DNA of 64,000 nt from JAVBKV01 sp031553885 (GCA_031553885.1 JAVBKV010000040.1:1-64000), one strand, 5' to 3'. Shown: positions 52,146 to 61,658, numbered from the stretch's first letter. Translations and numbers: made by a program. Notes: a model not told the origin generated them from the letters alone.

Positions 52146-53558
52146 ATGTATGGTTCGTTTTTAAAAATAAAAAGAAAAGAAGCCGGTTACCGGCCGGTGA
52201 TGGAGCGGGTTGCCGATTTTGGAGAGGTTGAACAAACGTTGAATAGCGAGGACCGCATCTTACAGGCGTCCCGTTGTATGGATTGCGGCATTCCGTTTTG
52301 TCATTGGTCTTGTCCGTTGGGCAACCGGATGCCCGAGTGGCAGGATCTATTATCCCGTGGAAAATGGCAGGAAGCGTATGAAGTATTGGTTTCTACGAAT
52401 AATTTTCCTGAATTTACCGGAAGGGTTTGTCCTGCTTTGTGCGAAAAAAGCTGTGTACTGATGTTGAGTGAGCAACAACCGGTAACGATTCGGGAAAATG
52501 AGGCTGCTTTAGCGGAGCATGCCTTCCTGGAAGGATATATCAAACCCCGGCCTCCCCGGATTCGTACAGGGAAGAGAGTGGCAGTCGTAGGTTCCGGACC
52601 GGCTGGTTTAGCTGTTGCTGATATCCTGAATAAGTTGGGGCATACGGTTGTTGTATTTGAAAAAGATGAGATGCCTGGTGGTTTACTTCGTTTGGGAATT
52701 CCGGATTTTAAATTGAACAAAGGGGTGATTGACCGGAGGCTGGATATGTTAAGAACAGAAGGAATTATTTTTAATTGTGGAGTAAACATAGGGAAAGAAA
52801 TAACCGGAAAACGGCTGTCTTCGGATTTTGATGCGGTTTGTCTGGCCATAGGGGCGGGTCATCCGAGAGATCTAAAAGTAGAAGGAAGGGATTTGAAGGG
52901 GATTCATTTTGCCCTGGAATTCCTGCAACAGCAAAACAGGGTGCTTGCCGGAACGACAGTTCTCAGACCGATCATTGCAAAGGGAAAGCAGGTGCTGGTA
53001 ATCGGAGGTGGAGATACCGGTTCGGATTGTGTGGGAACTTCTGTCCGGCAAAAGGCCGATCAGGTCATTCAGATTGAAATCCTTCCGCAACCACCATCCG
53101 GGATGAATCCGGATACTCCCTGGCCGATGTATCCGAATATTCTGAAAACATCGAGTTCGCATGAAGAAGGTTGTATTCGCCGCTGGAACCTGGCAACAAA
53201 GCGTTTCCTGGGAGAAAATGGAAAAGTCACCGGAGTCGAAGTGGCAGAAGTAGAATGGATCAGATCTGTCGATGGAAAAATGGAAATGAGGGAAACCGGA
53301 AGATCCGAGATCATCCGGGCGGATCTGGTCCTTTTGTCCATGGGTTTTTTACATCCGGTCCATGAAGGCTTGCTGGATGATCTGGGGATTGAATACGATG
53401 CCCGGGGAAATGCAGCAAATATCACGAATAACCGTTCATCGGTTGAAAACGTATTTGTGGCAGGTGATGTTACACTGGGTGCCAGCCTGGTGGTGAGGGC
53501 CATTGAGTCGGGGAGAAACGCGGCTGTAGCGATCAACGAAATGTTAACTAAGAACTAA
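52146..53558 (+). CDS. gltD: Glutamate synthase, small (NADPH) subunit
   Basis: 470 aa. It passes electrons from NADPH through FAD to GltB. Cluster-binding cysteines lie in RCMDCGIPFCHWSCPLGN and GRVCPALCEKSC. The FAD motif is VVGSGPAGLAVAD and the NADPH motif is VIGGGDTGSDC, ending in the family C-terminus VAGDVTLGASLVVRAIESGR. The last residues (MLTKN) are encoded by the left arm of palindrome F, as though the repeat had overwritten the original gene end. Confidence 0.97.
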   Translation: MYGSFLKIKRKEAGYRPVMERVADFGEVEQTLNSEDRILQASRCMDCGIPFCHWSCPLGNRMPEWQDLLSRGKWQEAYEVLVSTNNFPEFTGRVCPALCEKSCVLMLSEQQPVTIRENEAALAEHAFLEGYIKPRPPRIRTGKRVAVVGSGPAGLAVADILNKLGHTVVVFEKDEMPGGLLRLGIPDFKLNKGVIDRRLDMLRTEGIIFNCGVNIGKEITGKRLSSDFDAVCLAIGAGHPRDLKVEGRDLKGIHFALEFLQQQNRVLAGTTVLRPIIAKGKQVLVIGGGDTGSDCVGTSVRQKADQVIQIEILPQPPSGMNPDTPWPMYPNILKTSSSHEEGCIRRWNLATKRFLGENGKVTGVEVAEVEWIRSVDGKMEMRETGRSEIIRADLVLLSMGFLHPVHEGLLDDLGIEYDARGNAANITNNRSSVENVFVAGDVTLGASLVVRAIESGRNAAVAINEMLTKN

Positions 53559-53647
53559 AAACTAAGAATGCTTATTATCTAATAACAATGAAAGATATAA
53601 GAGACATTTTTAATTCTTAGTTCTTAGTTCTTAGTTCTTAGTTAATT
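53543..53647. repeat. Heptamer-built palindrome F (gltD / GH38 convergent spacer)
   Basis: A variant of the other elements with unit AGAACTA/TTAGTTC: GTTAACTAAGAACTAAAAAC on the left (starting inside gltD) and four TTCTTAG units on the right (53613-53642). It lies between two convergent genes. Confidence 0.75.
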
Positions 53648-56600
53648 TTAATATGCCCAGAAATCATAAATGCGGGCGTCGTTACCTTCGCTTTGATCCG
53701 GTTTGGTGATTGATAAACGAATGTAACGGGCTTTTTGAGGTTCTTTCAATAACCGGTCCGTTTCAAGGGCTGTGTTATCATGAACTGTATCCACTGTTTT
53801 CCATTCGTCGTTCGCATTCAACTTGATTTGCAGGCTGTATTCCTTGGTAATGTAATCTAATGATTCCAGACCGGCATGGAAAACGGACCAGCCTCGTATG
53901 GATTCTTCTTTACCCAGGTCGACGGTGATGTATTTAGGCTTGGTGTCGCTGATGTCGCACCACTTGGTATTGATATCATCATCAATGGCAAATTCTGCTT
54001 TTTCGCGACGGTTCACCTCTCCTGATTTTTCGATGACCGGCTTGTTCCACAACAGATTGGTTTTGACAAAAGTCTCTGTTGAAGTTTCTTTGTTTTGCAG
54101 ATCTACTTTCATCAGATCGGTTGCAGGAACAACACAATTATTATTGTCCATTGCCATAGTACCTGCAAAAACAACAATTCTCGGGTTGTTCGGTAAAACC
54201 AGTTGTTTTGCATATTTCGGTATGTTTAGTGCCAGGCTGAACATATAAGTAAATTCGTAAGGCACGTCTCCGGTGGTAATATTGTGTTTGTGAGTTCCTA
54301 CGTAGGCAATATCAGCAGACTTCATATACCCATCTGTATGGCCGGTATGTCCCCATTGTCCAATGAATCCGGTATAACTCGGGACGATCATTTCCTGTTT
54401 TTTTCCATCGATCACAAATTTAATCCGGGTATCTTGTTGAGTGGCGGCGGCTAGTAAATACAGTTTATCAAAATTACCCTGAGGCAGATCGATCGTATCT
54501 CCTTTACATTTTACGCCGTTTAATTCATCTCCTCCGGCTAAATTAAAGTTAATTCCTTTGAAAATAATTTCCGACGGTAATAATTCTGCCGAATAGGAAT
54601 TTCCTTTACCGTCAAAGTTGGCATCCCTGTAATAAGCGTTATAAGAAGCAACTTTCATGTTGTATGGTAATTTTACCGGAACCGATTGAACGGCGGCAAT
54701 TGTATTTTCCGGACCTTTCAATTTCACTTTGAACGATTTCATACTGAAAGGTTTGATTTCAAACTTCAATTCTTTTCCGGCGAAAGAAACACTTCCGGTT
54801 TCATCTTCCACACCGTTTATTTCCTTGGCGGAAACGATATCCGAAATAAATGACAAGCTGCCTGTTTGGGTGCTTTTTCCCGTTGTTTCATACAAACGGA
54901 CTACATACTCATCTGATTTTTCCGCTTGTTTTACGGCTTTCAAAACGACATTTTCATTATTCATTCTGACAAATGAGAATGATTTGCCTAATGTTCCGGT
55001 ATGTTTTCCGGTTACGTAAGCCTGCATCGGCTGATTCATCACTTCAGCTTTCAATACTGTTTTAGCCTCCCTGAAATCATGAGTGTGCCCGACAATGGAG
55101 TAAGTAAATTTATGATTGCCAAAATCCTGTTTGTTCTGGTAGGAATAACCGCCCTTTGTTTTCGGAGTATGCAATAAAGTCAAACGGATCGTATTGTCAT
55201 CGGGCTTATCCCAACCGTATTTGCAGTTGTTCAGTACGGAAACGCCGTAACTGTTGGTTTTATCTGTCAGATCGGCCCAGTATTGAGCATGTACTTCGTA
55301 AGCCGTTGGTGTATTATTGCCTCTTTCCACCACTCCGACTCCCAGGTCATAAGTAGCATTCGGATTGGAAACGTTCAGCGGAAACTCAGCTTTAAGCAAT
55401 GCGTTGGTTGTTTCCCAATGGATATCATTAACAATATCGATCCGGTCGTTCTGACCCCCTTCCGTTAAGCGGATGTATTGTTTGAATGTCGATTCATTGT
55501 ATGTTCTTTCGATACAAAGAGCTGCTCTGAGAGGACCGTTTTCTGCTACTGAAATTTTTGCTCCGTCTGTAATGGAGATCGGATCTTTGTCAATTTCTCT
55601 CTTCAGGATTTCCCATGCCGGCCATCCAAAAGATTCGTTTTCGGTGAAAAGAGCCAGGCGGATGGACTTACCCGGTTTTACTAACTCCTGTTGACTACGT
55701 TTGTCAAGGATGGATGCGATGTCTCCATTTTTGTCTAATGTCACTTTGTAAATACTGTTTTCAATGACGTTTCCATCCGCTTTCAATGCAGTACTCTGCT
55801 TGGTCGGAGAACTCATACGAACCTCGTATACCACATAACCACAAGCCGGAGTTGTGGCTGCGATTAATACTTTAGCTGTTTTATTTTTGTTTTCAACAAC
55901 CTGGCTTGGAACCTGTTGTCCTTTTTCGTTGTAAACGGCAATGTTTTTTGAATCCTTCGGCAGATCGATAGTCACTTCAATCACATCCGAAACCGGAATT
56001 GCCACCGGGTTGTAGATAACGACCGGAATACCGTTTACCTGGGTATTCAAGGCACGGGAAACAGCTCCTACCGAACTGCTCAGAACATTGGAAAATTGCT
56101 GGATGGAGATCAGTTCGTCGTTCCATGAAAATTCATAGGCGCGGGGAATACTTGTTCCGGTTAAATCATCGTGAAACTGGTGCCAGATAAAGCGTTTCCA
56201 GGCCTCGGTTAAAACCGTTTTCTGATAGGATAGAGCGCCCAGCCAGTCTGCAGCGACAGAAGCTCTCTCGGAAGCATCTCCGAGTAATTCATTGCGGCGA
56301 TTGTACAATTTCATCGCAGCCTGGGAAGTGTAACAACCTGTTCCGTGAACATCCATCAATAATTCTCCCTTATAAACGGGTAATTCGGGATGTTTATCGA
56401 AAGGCAGGTAATCTTTGTATAACTGGTCGCTGGTTGCACTGATAATTTCAACAGGACCATTTCCTTTCACCCCTTTTTCGACGGCACGAACCGACTCGAT
56501 GGTGGGAGCACCGCCGGTATCACCCGTACCGTAATAATGATAAACCGTATGGATGGGACTTTTCTTTGTTATTTCGATTAACGATTTATTATTGCTCAGA

Positions 56601-57253
56601 TCTTCATCCGGCCATTTGGTGGTGTAGTTATGAGCATCTGCCACCATCATGATCCGGGAACCGTCGACGCCTTCCCACAAACCGATTTCGAAAGGTATTT
56701 TACTGTTTCCGAAAAACGGCCTATTTCTCCACTGCAATTTTTGTGTAGAGAACCCGATCAATCCGGAGTGAGTAATAATGGTTGGAAGTGTCCATCCGAA
56801 ACCGAAACAGTCGGGAAGAAAGATGTCGGTACCTTGTACGCCGAACTCATCGCGGTAAAAATGTTGTCCGTATAAAATATTACGGGTAAATGATTCCGGA
56901 GAAGGAATGTTGGTGTCTGTCGCGTCCCAGGTGCTTCCGGTTACATGCCAGCGGCCCTCCTTGATGTATTTTTTCATCAATTCATACTGGAAAGGATAAT
57001 ATTCCTTCATCCAGTAATACTTGATTCCGCCTTCGAAATTAAATACGTAATCCGGATACTTTTCCAGCAACATTAAATTCTGATCCAAGGTCTTGGAAAC
57101 ATAATCCTTGATGGATTTCTGAACATCCCAATTCCATTGAGAATCGAAATGCGCGTTGGAAACTATGTAAGCCTTGCTTTTTGAGTCCTGGGCATGAGTG
57201 CCTGCCGAAAACAGACACGATACAAGGACAATTAAATAAACGTGTATTTTCAT
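53648..57253 (-). CDS. Secreted glycoside hydrolase family 38 alpha-mannosidase with C-terminal F5/8 type C domain
   Basis: 1201 aa from ATG 57253, where a signal peptide begins (MKIHVYLIVLVSCLFSAGTHA); the frame is open 30 codons further upstream. The GH38 N-terminal domain shows IVSNAHFDSQWNWD, GSTWDATDTN and the nucleophile region LPDCFGFGWTLPTII. The middle and beta-rich C-terminal domains follow, then a discoidin-like carbohydrate-binding domain in the last 150 residues (WCDISDTKPKYITVDLGKEE). It probably trims alpha-mannosides of host or yeast glycans outside the cell or in the periplasm. It is not flanked by SusC/D genes. Convergent with gltD. Confidence 0.92.
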   Translation of the reverse strand: MKIHVYLIVLVSCLFSAGTHAQDSKSKAYIVSNAHFDSQWNWDVQKSIKDYVSKTLDQNLMLLEKYPDYVFNFEGGIKYYWMKEYYPFQYELMKKYIKEGRWHVTGSTWDATDTNIPSPESFTRNILYGQHFYRDEFGVQGTDIFLPDCFGFGWTLPTIITHSGLIGFSTQKLQWRNRPFFGNSKIPFEIGLWEGVDGSRIMMVADAHNYTTKWPDEDLSNNKSLIEITKKSPIHTVYHYYGTGDTGGAPTIESVRAVEKGVKGNGPVEIISATSDQLYKDYLPFDKHPELPVYKGELLMDVHGTGCYTSQAAMKLYNRRNELLGDASERASVAADWLGALSYQKTVLTEAWKRFIWHQFHDDLTGTSIPRAYEFSWNDELISIQQFSNVLSSSVGAVSRALNTQVNGIPVVIYNPVAIPVSDVIEVTIDLPKDSKNIAVYNEKGQQVPSQVVENKNKTAKVLIAATTPACGYVVYEVRMSSPTKQSTALKADGNVIENSIYKVTLDKNGDIASILDKRSQQELVKPGKSIRLALFTENESFGWPAWEILKREIDKDPISITDGAKISVAENGPLRAALCIERTYNESTFKQYIRLTEGGQNDRIDIVNDIHWETTNALLKAEFPLNVSNPNATYDLGVGVVERGNNTPTAYEVHAQYWADLTDKTNSYGVSVLNNCKYGWDKPDDNTIRLTLLHTPKTKGGYSYQNKQDFGNHKFTYSIVGHTHDFREAKTVLKAEVMNQPMQAYVTGKHTGTLGKSFSFVRMNNENVVLKAVKQAEKSDEYVVRLYETTGKSTQTGSLSFISDIVSAKEINGVEDETGSVSFAGKELKFEIKPFSMKSFKVKLKGPENTIAAVQSVPVKLPYNMKVASYNAYYRDANFDGKGNSYSAELLPSEIIFKGINFNLAGGDELNGVKCKGDTIDLPQGNFDKLYLLAAATQQDTRIKFVIDGKKQEMIVPSYTGFIGQWGHTGHTDGYMKSADIAYVGTHKHNITTGDVPYEFTYMFSLALNIPKYAKQLVLPNNPRIVVFAGTMAMDNNNCVVPATDLMKVDLQNKETSTETFVKTNLLWNKPVIEKSGEVNRREKAEFAIDDDINTKWCDISDTKPKYITVDLGKEESIRGWSVFHAGLESLDYITKEYSLQIKLNANDEWKTVDTVHDNTALETDRLLKEPQKARYIRLSITKPDQSEGNDARIYDFWAY

Positions 57254-57354
57254 TGTGATATAATTTTGAGAATAATTTTTTAAGGCTGCAATGATACGAA
57301 TAATTATGCAAAAAACAGTTAAAAAAGAATACAAAAACTTCATACTTCTCTTTC

Positions 57355-57404
57355 ATGAAAAAGATACGCCCCAAAAGTTTTTGTTCACCTTTGGAGCGCA
57401 TCTT
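57355..57404 (-). terminator. glyA terminator hairpin
   Basis: On the minus strand AAGATGCGCTCCAAAG (57404 to 57389) pairs with CTTTTGGGGCGTATCTT (57377 to 57361) with two weak pairs and is followed by TTTTTC. It starts 30 nt after the glyA stop. Confidence 0.7.
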
Positions 57405-57434
57405 ATTTTCAGATTTTACCTCAGGAAAAGAATC

Positions 57435-58715
57435 TTACCACGCAAATAGAGGATAATCCTTCATGATATTATTTACCTTTTCGGCTACCGCTCTGATGGT
57501 AGAAGCATTGTCTACGTTTGACAGTACGGTGTCGATCAGTTCCACGATTTCTCCCATCAACGGTTCTTTGGCTCCGCGGGTAGTGATAGCCGGAGTTCCG
57601 AAACGCAGACCGGAAGTCTGGAAAGGACTGCGGCTGTCGAAAGGAACCATATTTTTGTTGGTCGTGATATCGGCGGCTACCAGTGCTTTTTCGGCTTCCT
57701 TACCGGTCAGGTTGGGAAATTTGGAACGCAGGTCTACCAGCATCAGGTGATTGTCAGTTCCTCCGGAAACAATGGTATAACCTTTATCTATGAAAGCCTG
57801 GGCCATTACTGCCGCATTTTTCTTGACTTGCGCCTGGTATTCCTTGTAAGAAGGTTCGAGGGCTTCGGCAAAAGAAACGGCCTTGGCGGCGATGACATGT
57901 TCCAGTGGTCCGCCTTGTATTCCGGGGAATACGGCAGAATCCAGGATAGCCGACATCATTTTGATTTCACCTTTCGGCGTTGTCTTTCCCCAGGGATTTT
58001 CGAAATCTTTTCCCATGAGGATAATACCTCCACGCGGTCCACGCAGGGTTTTATGGGTAGTGGATGTCACGATATGGGCATATTTCAGCGGGTTATCCAG
58101 CAAGCCGGCAGCAATCAATCCGGCCGGGTGTGCCATATCCACCATAAAAATGGCACCGATACTGTCGGCTACTTTTCGGATACGGGAATAATCCCATTCC
58201 CGGGAGTAAGCAGATGCTCCGGCAATGATCAGTTTGGGTTTTTCGGCTTGAGCTACCCGTTCCAGTTGGTCGTAATCTACACGCCCGGTTGTTTCACCTA
58301 CATTGTATTCCAGGGCATGGTAAGCCAATCCGGAGAAGTTAACGGGAGATCCGTGGCTTAGGTGTCCGCCGTGTGAGAGATTTAATCCTAAAAATTTATC
58401 ACCCGGATTCAAACAGGCAATAAACACAGCCATATTGGCCTGAGCGCCCGAATGCGGCTGTACGTTTGCCCATTCGGCATTGAATATTTTTTTCAGCCGG
58501 TCGATCGCCAGTTGCTCGCTTTGGTCTACAATTTCGCAGCCTCCATAATATCGTTTGCCAGGGTAACCTTCTGCATATTTGTTGGTTAAGCAGGAACCCA
58601 TAGCCTGCATGACTTGTTCGCTTACAAAATTTTCAGAAGCAATCAGTTCGATGCCTTTCAACTGTCGCTGGTATTCTTTACCGATGATGTCAAAGATTAA
58701 ATCGTCTCTTTTCAT
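57435..58715 (-). CDS. glyA: Serine hydroxymethyltransferase
   Basis: 426 aa. It interconverts serine and glycine with tetrahydrofolate. The PLP lysine sits in TSTTHKTLRGPRGGIIL near residue 230, the N-terminal signature is IELIASENFVSEQVMQAMGS, and FGTPAITTRGAKE closes the C-terminal domain. It has its own promoter and terminator. It has no obvious link to the flanking GH38 gene. Confidence 0.98.
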   Translation of the reverse strand: MKRDDLIFDIIGKEYQRQLKGIELIASENFVSEQVMQAMGSCLTNKYAEGYPGKRYYGGCEIVDQSEQLAIDRLKKIFNAEWANVQPHSGAQANMAVFIACLNPGDKFLGLNLSHGGHLSHGSPVNFSGLAYHALEYNVGETTGRVDYDQLERVAQAEKPKLIIAGASAYSREWDYSRIRKVADSIGAIFMVDMAHPAGLIAAGLLDNPLKYAHIVTSTTHKTLRGPRGGIILMGKDFENPWGKTTPKGEIKMMSAILDSAVFPGIQGGPLEHVIAAKAVSFAEALEPSYKEYQAQVKKNAAVMAQAFIDKGYTIVSGGTDNHLMLVDLRSKFPNLTGKEAEKALVAADITTNKNMVPFDSRSPFQTSGLRFGTPAITTRGAKEPLMGEIVELIDTVLSNVDNASTIRAVAEKVNNIMKDYPLFAW

Positions 58716-58752
58716 TTGAATATTATTAAAAAATAGCTTTTTTTATTTGAGT

Positions 58753-58761
58753 ACAAAGGTA
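58753..58761 (-). promoter_or_regulatory. -7 box of glyA
   Basis: TACCTTTGT on the minus strand (58761 to 58753), 38 nt before the glyA ATG. No good -33 element at the usual spacing. Confidence 0.5.
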
Positions 58762-58783
58762 GAAATTTTTTTCAACTCTTTTA

Positions 58784-59476
58784 TTAAAACATCATTCCAC
58801 AGGAAAAGGTGAGGATATTTTCATTTTTTTCGATGGTAATATCCTTCAGATATCCGGGAGCTTCTTCTACTTTCTCGAAATGGATGTCGGTATTGGGCCG
58901 GCTGACTTCATACCGGATATCAAGGTACAGCTTGGAAATATGGATGGAAAAACCGACAATTCCATTGATGTTGTAGTCCTTATCCAGGTCTTTGAATTCA
59001 GACCCCATAACCGAATAATTGCGTAGGTAACTATACTTGAAAGAGGACCCGATATAACCGTTGAACAGATAGGGGCCATCTTTGATAATATTGTATCCGG
59101 CCAGCGCATTAAGCCCTGCATAGTTATTTTTTATATCCAGTGTTGCAATTTCAGCAGGATTTCCATTAAAAGGAGCGGGAAAAGAACAACTCTCCCGGTA
59201 GTAATCCCACGATATTTCAGGCTGCATAAAAAAGTTGCCGAGGTTGATGCGTAGAAACAAGGATCCCTGGTAACCGATTTTATTGGTAATGGAGGTGTTG
59301 TCCAATCGGTTTTCTCCTGAATAAACCCGGTAATGGGTGGATGTCAAGGCATTCAATCCGACTTTTACTCCCCAGTTGATAACCGGGTATTCATTTTTCC
59401 TGGAGACCTCTTCCTGTGCAATGAGGTTGATTCCGGTAAGGTAAAAAATGAATAACAGGATGCATTTCTTAACCAT
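58784..59476 (-). CDS. Hypothetical outer-membrane beta-barrel protein (PorT-like)
   Basis: 230 aa. A signal peptide (to NLIAQ) is followed by repeated amphipathic strands: VINWGVKVGLNALTS, IGYQGSLFLRINLG, YLFNGYIGSSFKYSY, GIVGFSIHISKLYLDIRYEV and a C-terminal strand NILTFSCGMMF ending in a hydrophobic residue. It resembles the Bacteroidota 'outer membrane protein beta-barrel' group. It starts 11 nt after the flavin reductase and could be the last gene of the pyrB-pyrI unit. Function unknown. Confidence 0.7.
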   Translation of the reverse strand: MVKKCILLFIFYLTGINLIAQEEVSRKNEYPVINWGVKVGLNALTSTHYRVYSGENRLDNTSITNKIGYQGSLFLRINLGNFFMQPEISWDYYRESCSFPAPFNGNPAEIATLDIKNNYAGLNALAGYNIIKDGPYLFNGYIGSSFKYSYLRNYSVMGSEFKDLDKDYNINGIVGFSIHISKLYLDIRYEVSRPNTDIHFEKVEEAPGYLKDITIEKNENILTFSCGMMF

Positions 59477-59487
59477 GGAAATTGTTA

Positions 59488-60057
59488 TTATTCTTTTTTC
59501 TTTTTAACGCTCCAGCCGAATTTGCCGATCATTTCTCCCAGGGTGTAATACTTGCCATGTGAATAGGCCAGCAAATCGGCTTGTTCCATGTTGAAAGTAC
59601 CGGTTTGGGGATCGATGTATTGTTCGTCGGCCAGAATATTGACGACTTCGGCAATAAACATATCATGGGTTCCCAAAGCAAGAACTTCCCGTACCCTGCA
59701 TTCGATGCACAAAGGAGATTCCTCAATGATCGGGGCCTGTACGACAGCTGCTTTTCCCGGAGTAAGTTTCATTTCCTGAAATTTATTGTAATCCTTTCCG
59801 GACCGGACGCCGCACCAATCCGTGGCATAAGCCAGTTTACGGGTGGTCAGGTTGATAACAAATTCCATGTTTTTTTTCAGTATCGGGTAGGAGTAGCGTT
59901 CCGGGCGAACGGAAATATAACACATGGCCGGATCCGTACATATCGTTCCCGTCCAGCTAACCGTAAAAACATTATATTCACTTTCGTCACTGCCGCAAGT
60001 GATCATCACCGCGGGAACCGGATAAATCAGGGTTCCCGGTTTCCAACTCTGCTTCAT
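59488..60057 (-). CDS. Flavin reductase family protein (FMN-binding split barrel)
   Basis: 189 aa. WKPGTLIYPVPAVMITCG, NVFTVSWTGTICTDPAMC and NFVINLTTRKLA-type stretches are typical of the flavin-reductase-like split barrel. ECRVREVLALGTHDMFIAEV follows, as in members known from Bacteroides. Cytosolic; it binds FMN and may reduce it with NAD(P)H. The start codon overlaps the pyrI stop as ATGA, so translation is coupled to pyrI. Its link to pyrimidine synthesis is not understood. Confidence 0.88.
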   Translation of the reverse strand: MKQSWKPGTLIYPVPAVMITCGSDESEYNVFTVSWTGTICTDPAMCYISVRPERYSYPILKKNMEFVINLTTRKLAYATDWCGVRSGKDYNKFQEMKLTPGKAAVVQAPIIEESPLCIECRVREVLALGTHDMFIAEVVNILADEQYIDPQTGTFNMEQADLLAYSHGKYYTLGEMIGKFGWSVKKKKE

Positions 60058-60512
60058 AAAAGGACAATATCTTCTTTCTTGATCTTCATTTCACAATACA
60101 TGCACTTAAGCGTCACGTTTTCCTTATCAATCACCTGGAAGCGGGTAGTCATCGGCTCATTGTTGGTTATGCATTTAGGATTGTTGCATTTAACAATGCC
60201 TTTGATCTCGTCAGGGAGGCTGACCTGTTTTTTTTCTACCACTTCATAATCCCGGATGATGTTCAGCTTGACTTTCGGGGCAATGAGTGAGATCCGGTTG
60301 ATTTCGTTTTCTTCGAAAAACTTATCGGAAATTTTCAAAATGCCTTTTTTGCCCATTTTTTTACTGTCCAGGTTGTATCCGATCGTTACCCGTGTTGTCA
60401 GGTTTTCAATTTCGAGCAACGAAACAACTTTGAATAATTGTTCCGAAGGTATGTGATCGATAGCAGTTCCGTTCTCCAGTGCTGCAACTTGTAATTCTTT
60501 ATTCTTAGCCAT
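60054..60512 (-). CDS. pyrI: Aspartate carbamoyltransferase, regulatory subunit
   Basis: 152 aa. It binds CTP/ATP at its N-terminal domain (ENGTAIDHIP) and zinc at its C-terminal domain, where the four cysteines of CNNPKC ... CMYC are present. It forms the allosteric holoenzyme with PyrB. Start is 12 nt after the pyrB stop. It is intact although the pyrB reading frame is interrupted. Confidence 0.96.
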   Translation of the reverse strand: MAKNKELQVAALENGTAIDHIPSEQLFKVVSLLEIENLTTRVTIGYNLDSKKMGKKGILKISDKFFEENEINRISLIAPKVKLNIIRDYEVVEKKQVSLPDEIKGIVKCNNPKCITNNEPMTTRFQVIDKENVTLKCMYCEMKIKKEDIVLL

Positions 60513-60524
60513 ACTGTTATATTA

Positions 60525-61439
60525 TTAAACCTCTATTCCCAAAACATCACAGATGATTGCCTGACGGGCAAAAACGCCGTTTTTGGCTTGTTCAATGTAG
60601 TAGGCTTTGGGGTTATCGTCGACATCATAAGCAATTTCATTCACTCTCGGAAGAGGATGCAGAATTCTCAGGTTTTCTTTGCTGTTACTCAGCATACTGT
60701 TTTTCAGGATGTATACGTTTTTGACTTTTTCGTATTCTATCAGGTCGGTAAAGCGTTCGCGTTGTACCCTTGTCATGTAGAGGATGTCGGAGCCATTGAT
60801 GACGTTTTCCGAAAAATCCGTGTATTCGTAATACCTGATGCCTTGTTTGTCACAGAAACTTTTATACAGATCCGGAATGCGTAATTCTTCCGGAGCTACG
60901 AAATGAAAGGTAGGTTTGAAGTGCGACATTCCCACGATCAGGGAGTGTACCGTTCGTCCGTATTTCAGATCGCCGACCATGGTGATCTGCAGGTTCTCCA
61001 GTGTTCCCTGTGTCTTATAGATAGAGTAGATGTCGAGCATGGTTTGCGTCGGATGCTGGTTGGCCCCGTCTCCGGCATTGATAACCGGAATTTTGGTTAC
61101 TTCCGAAGCGTACCGGGCGGCGCCTTCCAGGTAATGTCTCATAATGATCAGGTCGGCATAGTTACTGACCATGAGGATGGTATCTTTCAGTGTTTCGCCC
61201 TTGGAGGAGCTGGTCGTAGCTGCGTCGGAAAACCCGATGATTCGTCAGCCCAGCCGGTTGACAGCCGTTTCAAAACTCAGGCGGGTGCGGGTGGAGGGTT
61301 CAAAAAAAAGGGTGGCGCAAACCTTCCCTTCCAATAAACTCCGATTCGGATTTTTTTCAAATAATTCGGCCTTTTCTACCAGGCGGAGGATGTCTTCTCT
61401 GGTGCAGTCGGCAATGGATACTAAACTTTCCTTTTTCAT
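60525..61439 (-). pseudogene. pyrB: Aspartate carbamoyltransferase catalytic subunit, interrupted by one in-frame TGA
   Basis: The minus strand encodes a complete 304-codon PyrB except that codon 65 (61245-61247) is TGA. Before it: MKKESLVSIADCTREDILRL and the carbamoyl-phosphate loop FFEPSTRTRLSFETAVNRLG. After it, in the same frame: RIIGFSDAATTSSSKGETL, then DGANQHPTQTMLDIYSI, MTRVQRERF and HPLPRVNEI. The family usually has Gly or Ala at this site, so a single GGA-to-TGA change explains it. Nothing else in the gene is damaged. It is either a base-call error, a very recent null mutation, or a readthrough site. PyrB is needed for UMP synthesis, so error or suppression seems likelier than loss. 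Confidence 0.85.
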
Positions 61440-61658
61440 ATTTTTATGTCTTCTGCTTACAAATGTAGGGAAAATTTAGAAAGGAAATGAATTTTGATGT
61501 ATTTTTTTTGAAACGGATAACGGATCAGAAGAGTCAGAAAATTACCGGTAAATCAGGGACCTTTTGATTCGTTAAAAATATTTAACCGAAATCGTTTTTT
61601 TTTGAATTTTAAATTCTAACTTGCGGCTTGTTTTGTAAAACCTAATGATACGAACACC
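61440..61658. other. Divergent spacer between pyrB and the PutA-like gene
   Basis: 219 bp with no gene. TTTG (61601-61604) and TAACTTGC (61617-61624) resemble promoter parts in the plus direction, but the spacing (12 nt) is too short for confidence. Nothing else is recognised. Confidence 0.35.

Noticed and set aside
53600..53612. Third copy of the AGAGACATTTTTA half of the LytTR-type repeat
   Set aside because: It lies between convergent genes, has no partner 21 bp away and overlaps a low-complexity palindrome; probably chance.
61245..61247. Use of TGA as a sense codon in this organism
   Set aside because: TGA ends ilvB, pyrI and other genes here at their normal length, so a reassigned code is excluded. 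Local readthrough in pyrB remains open.
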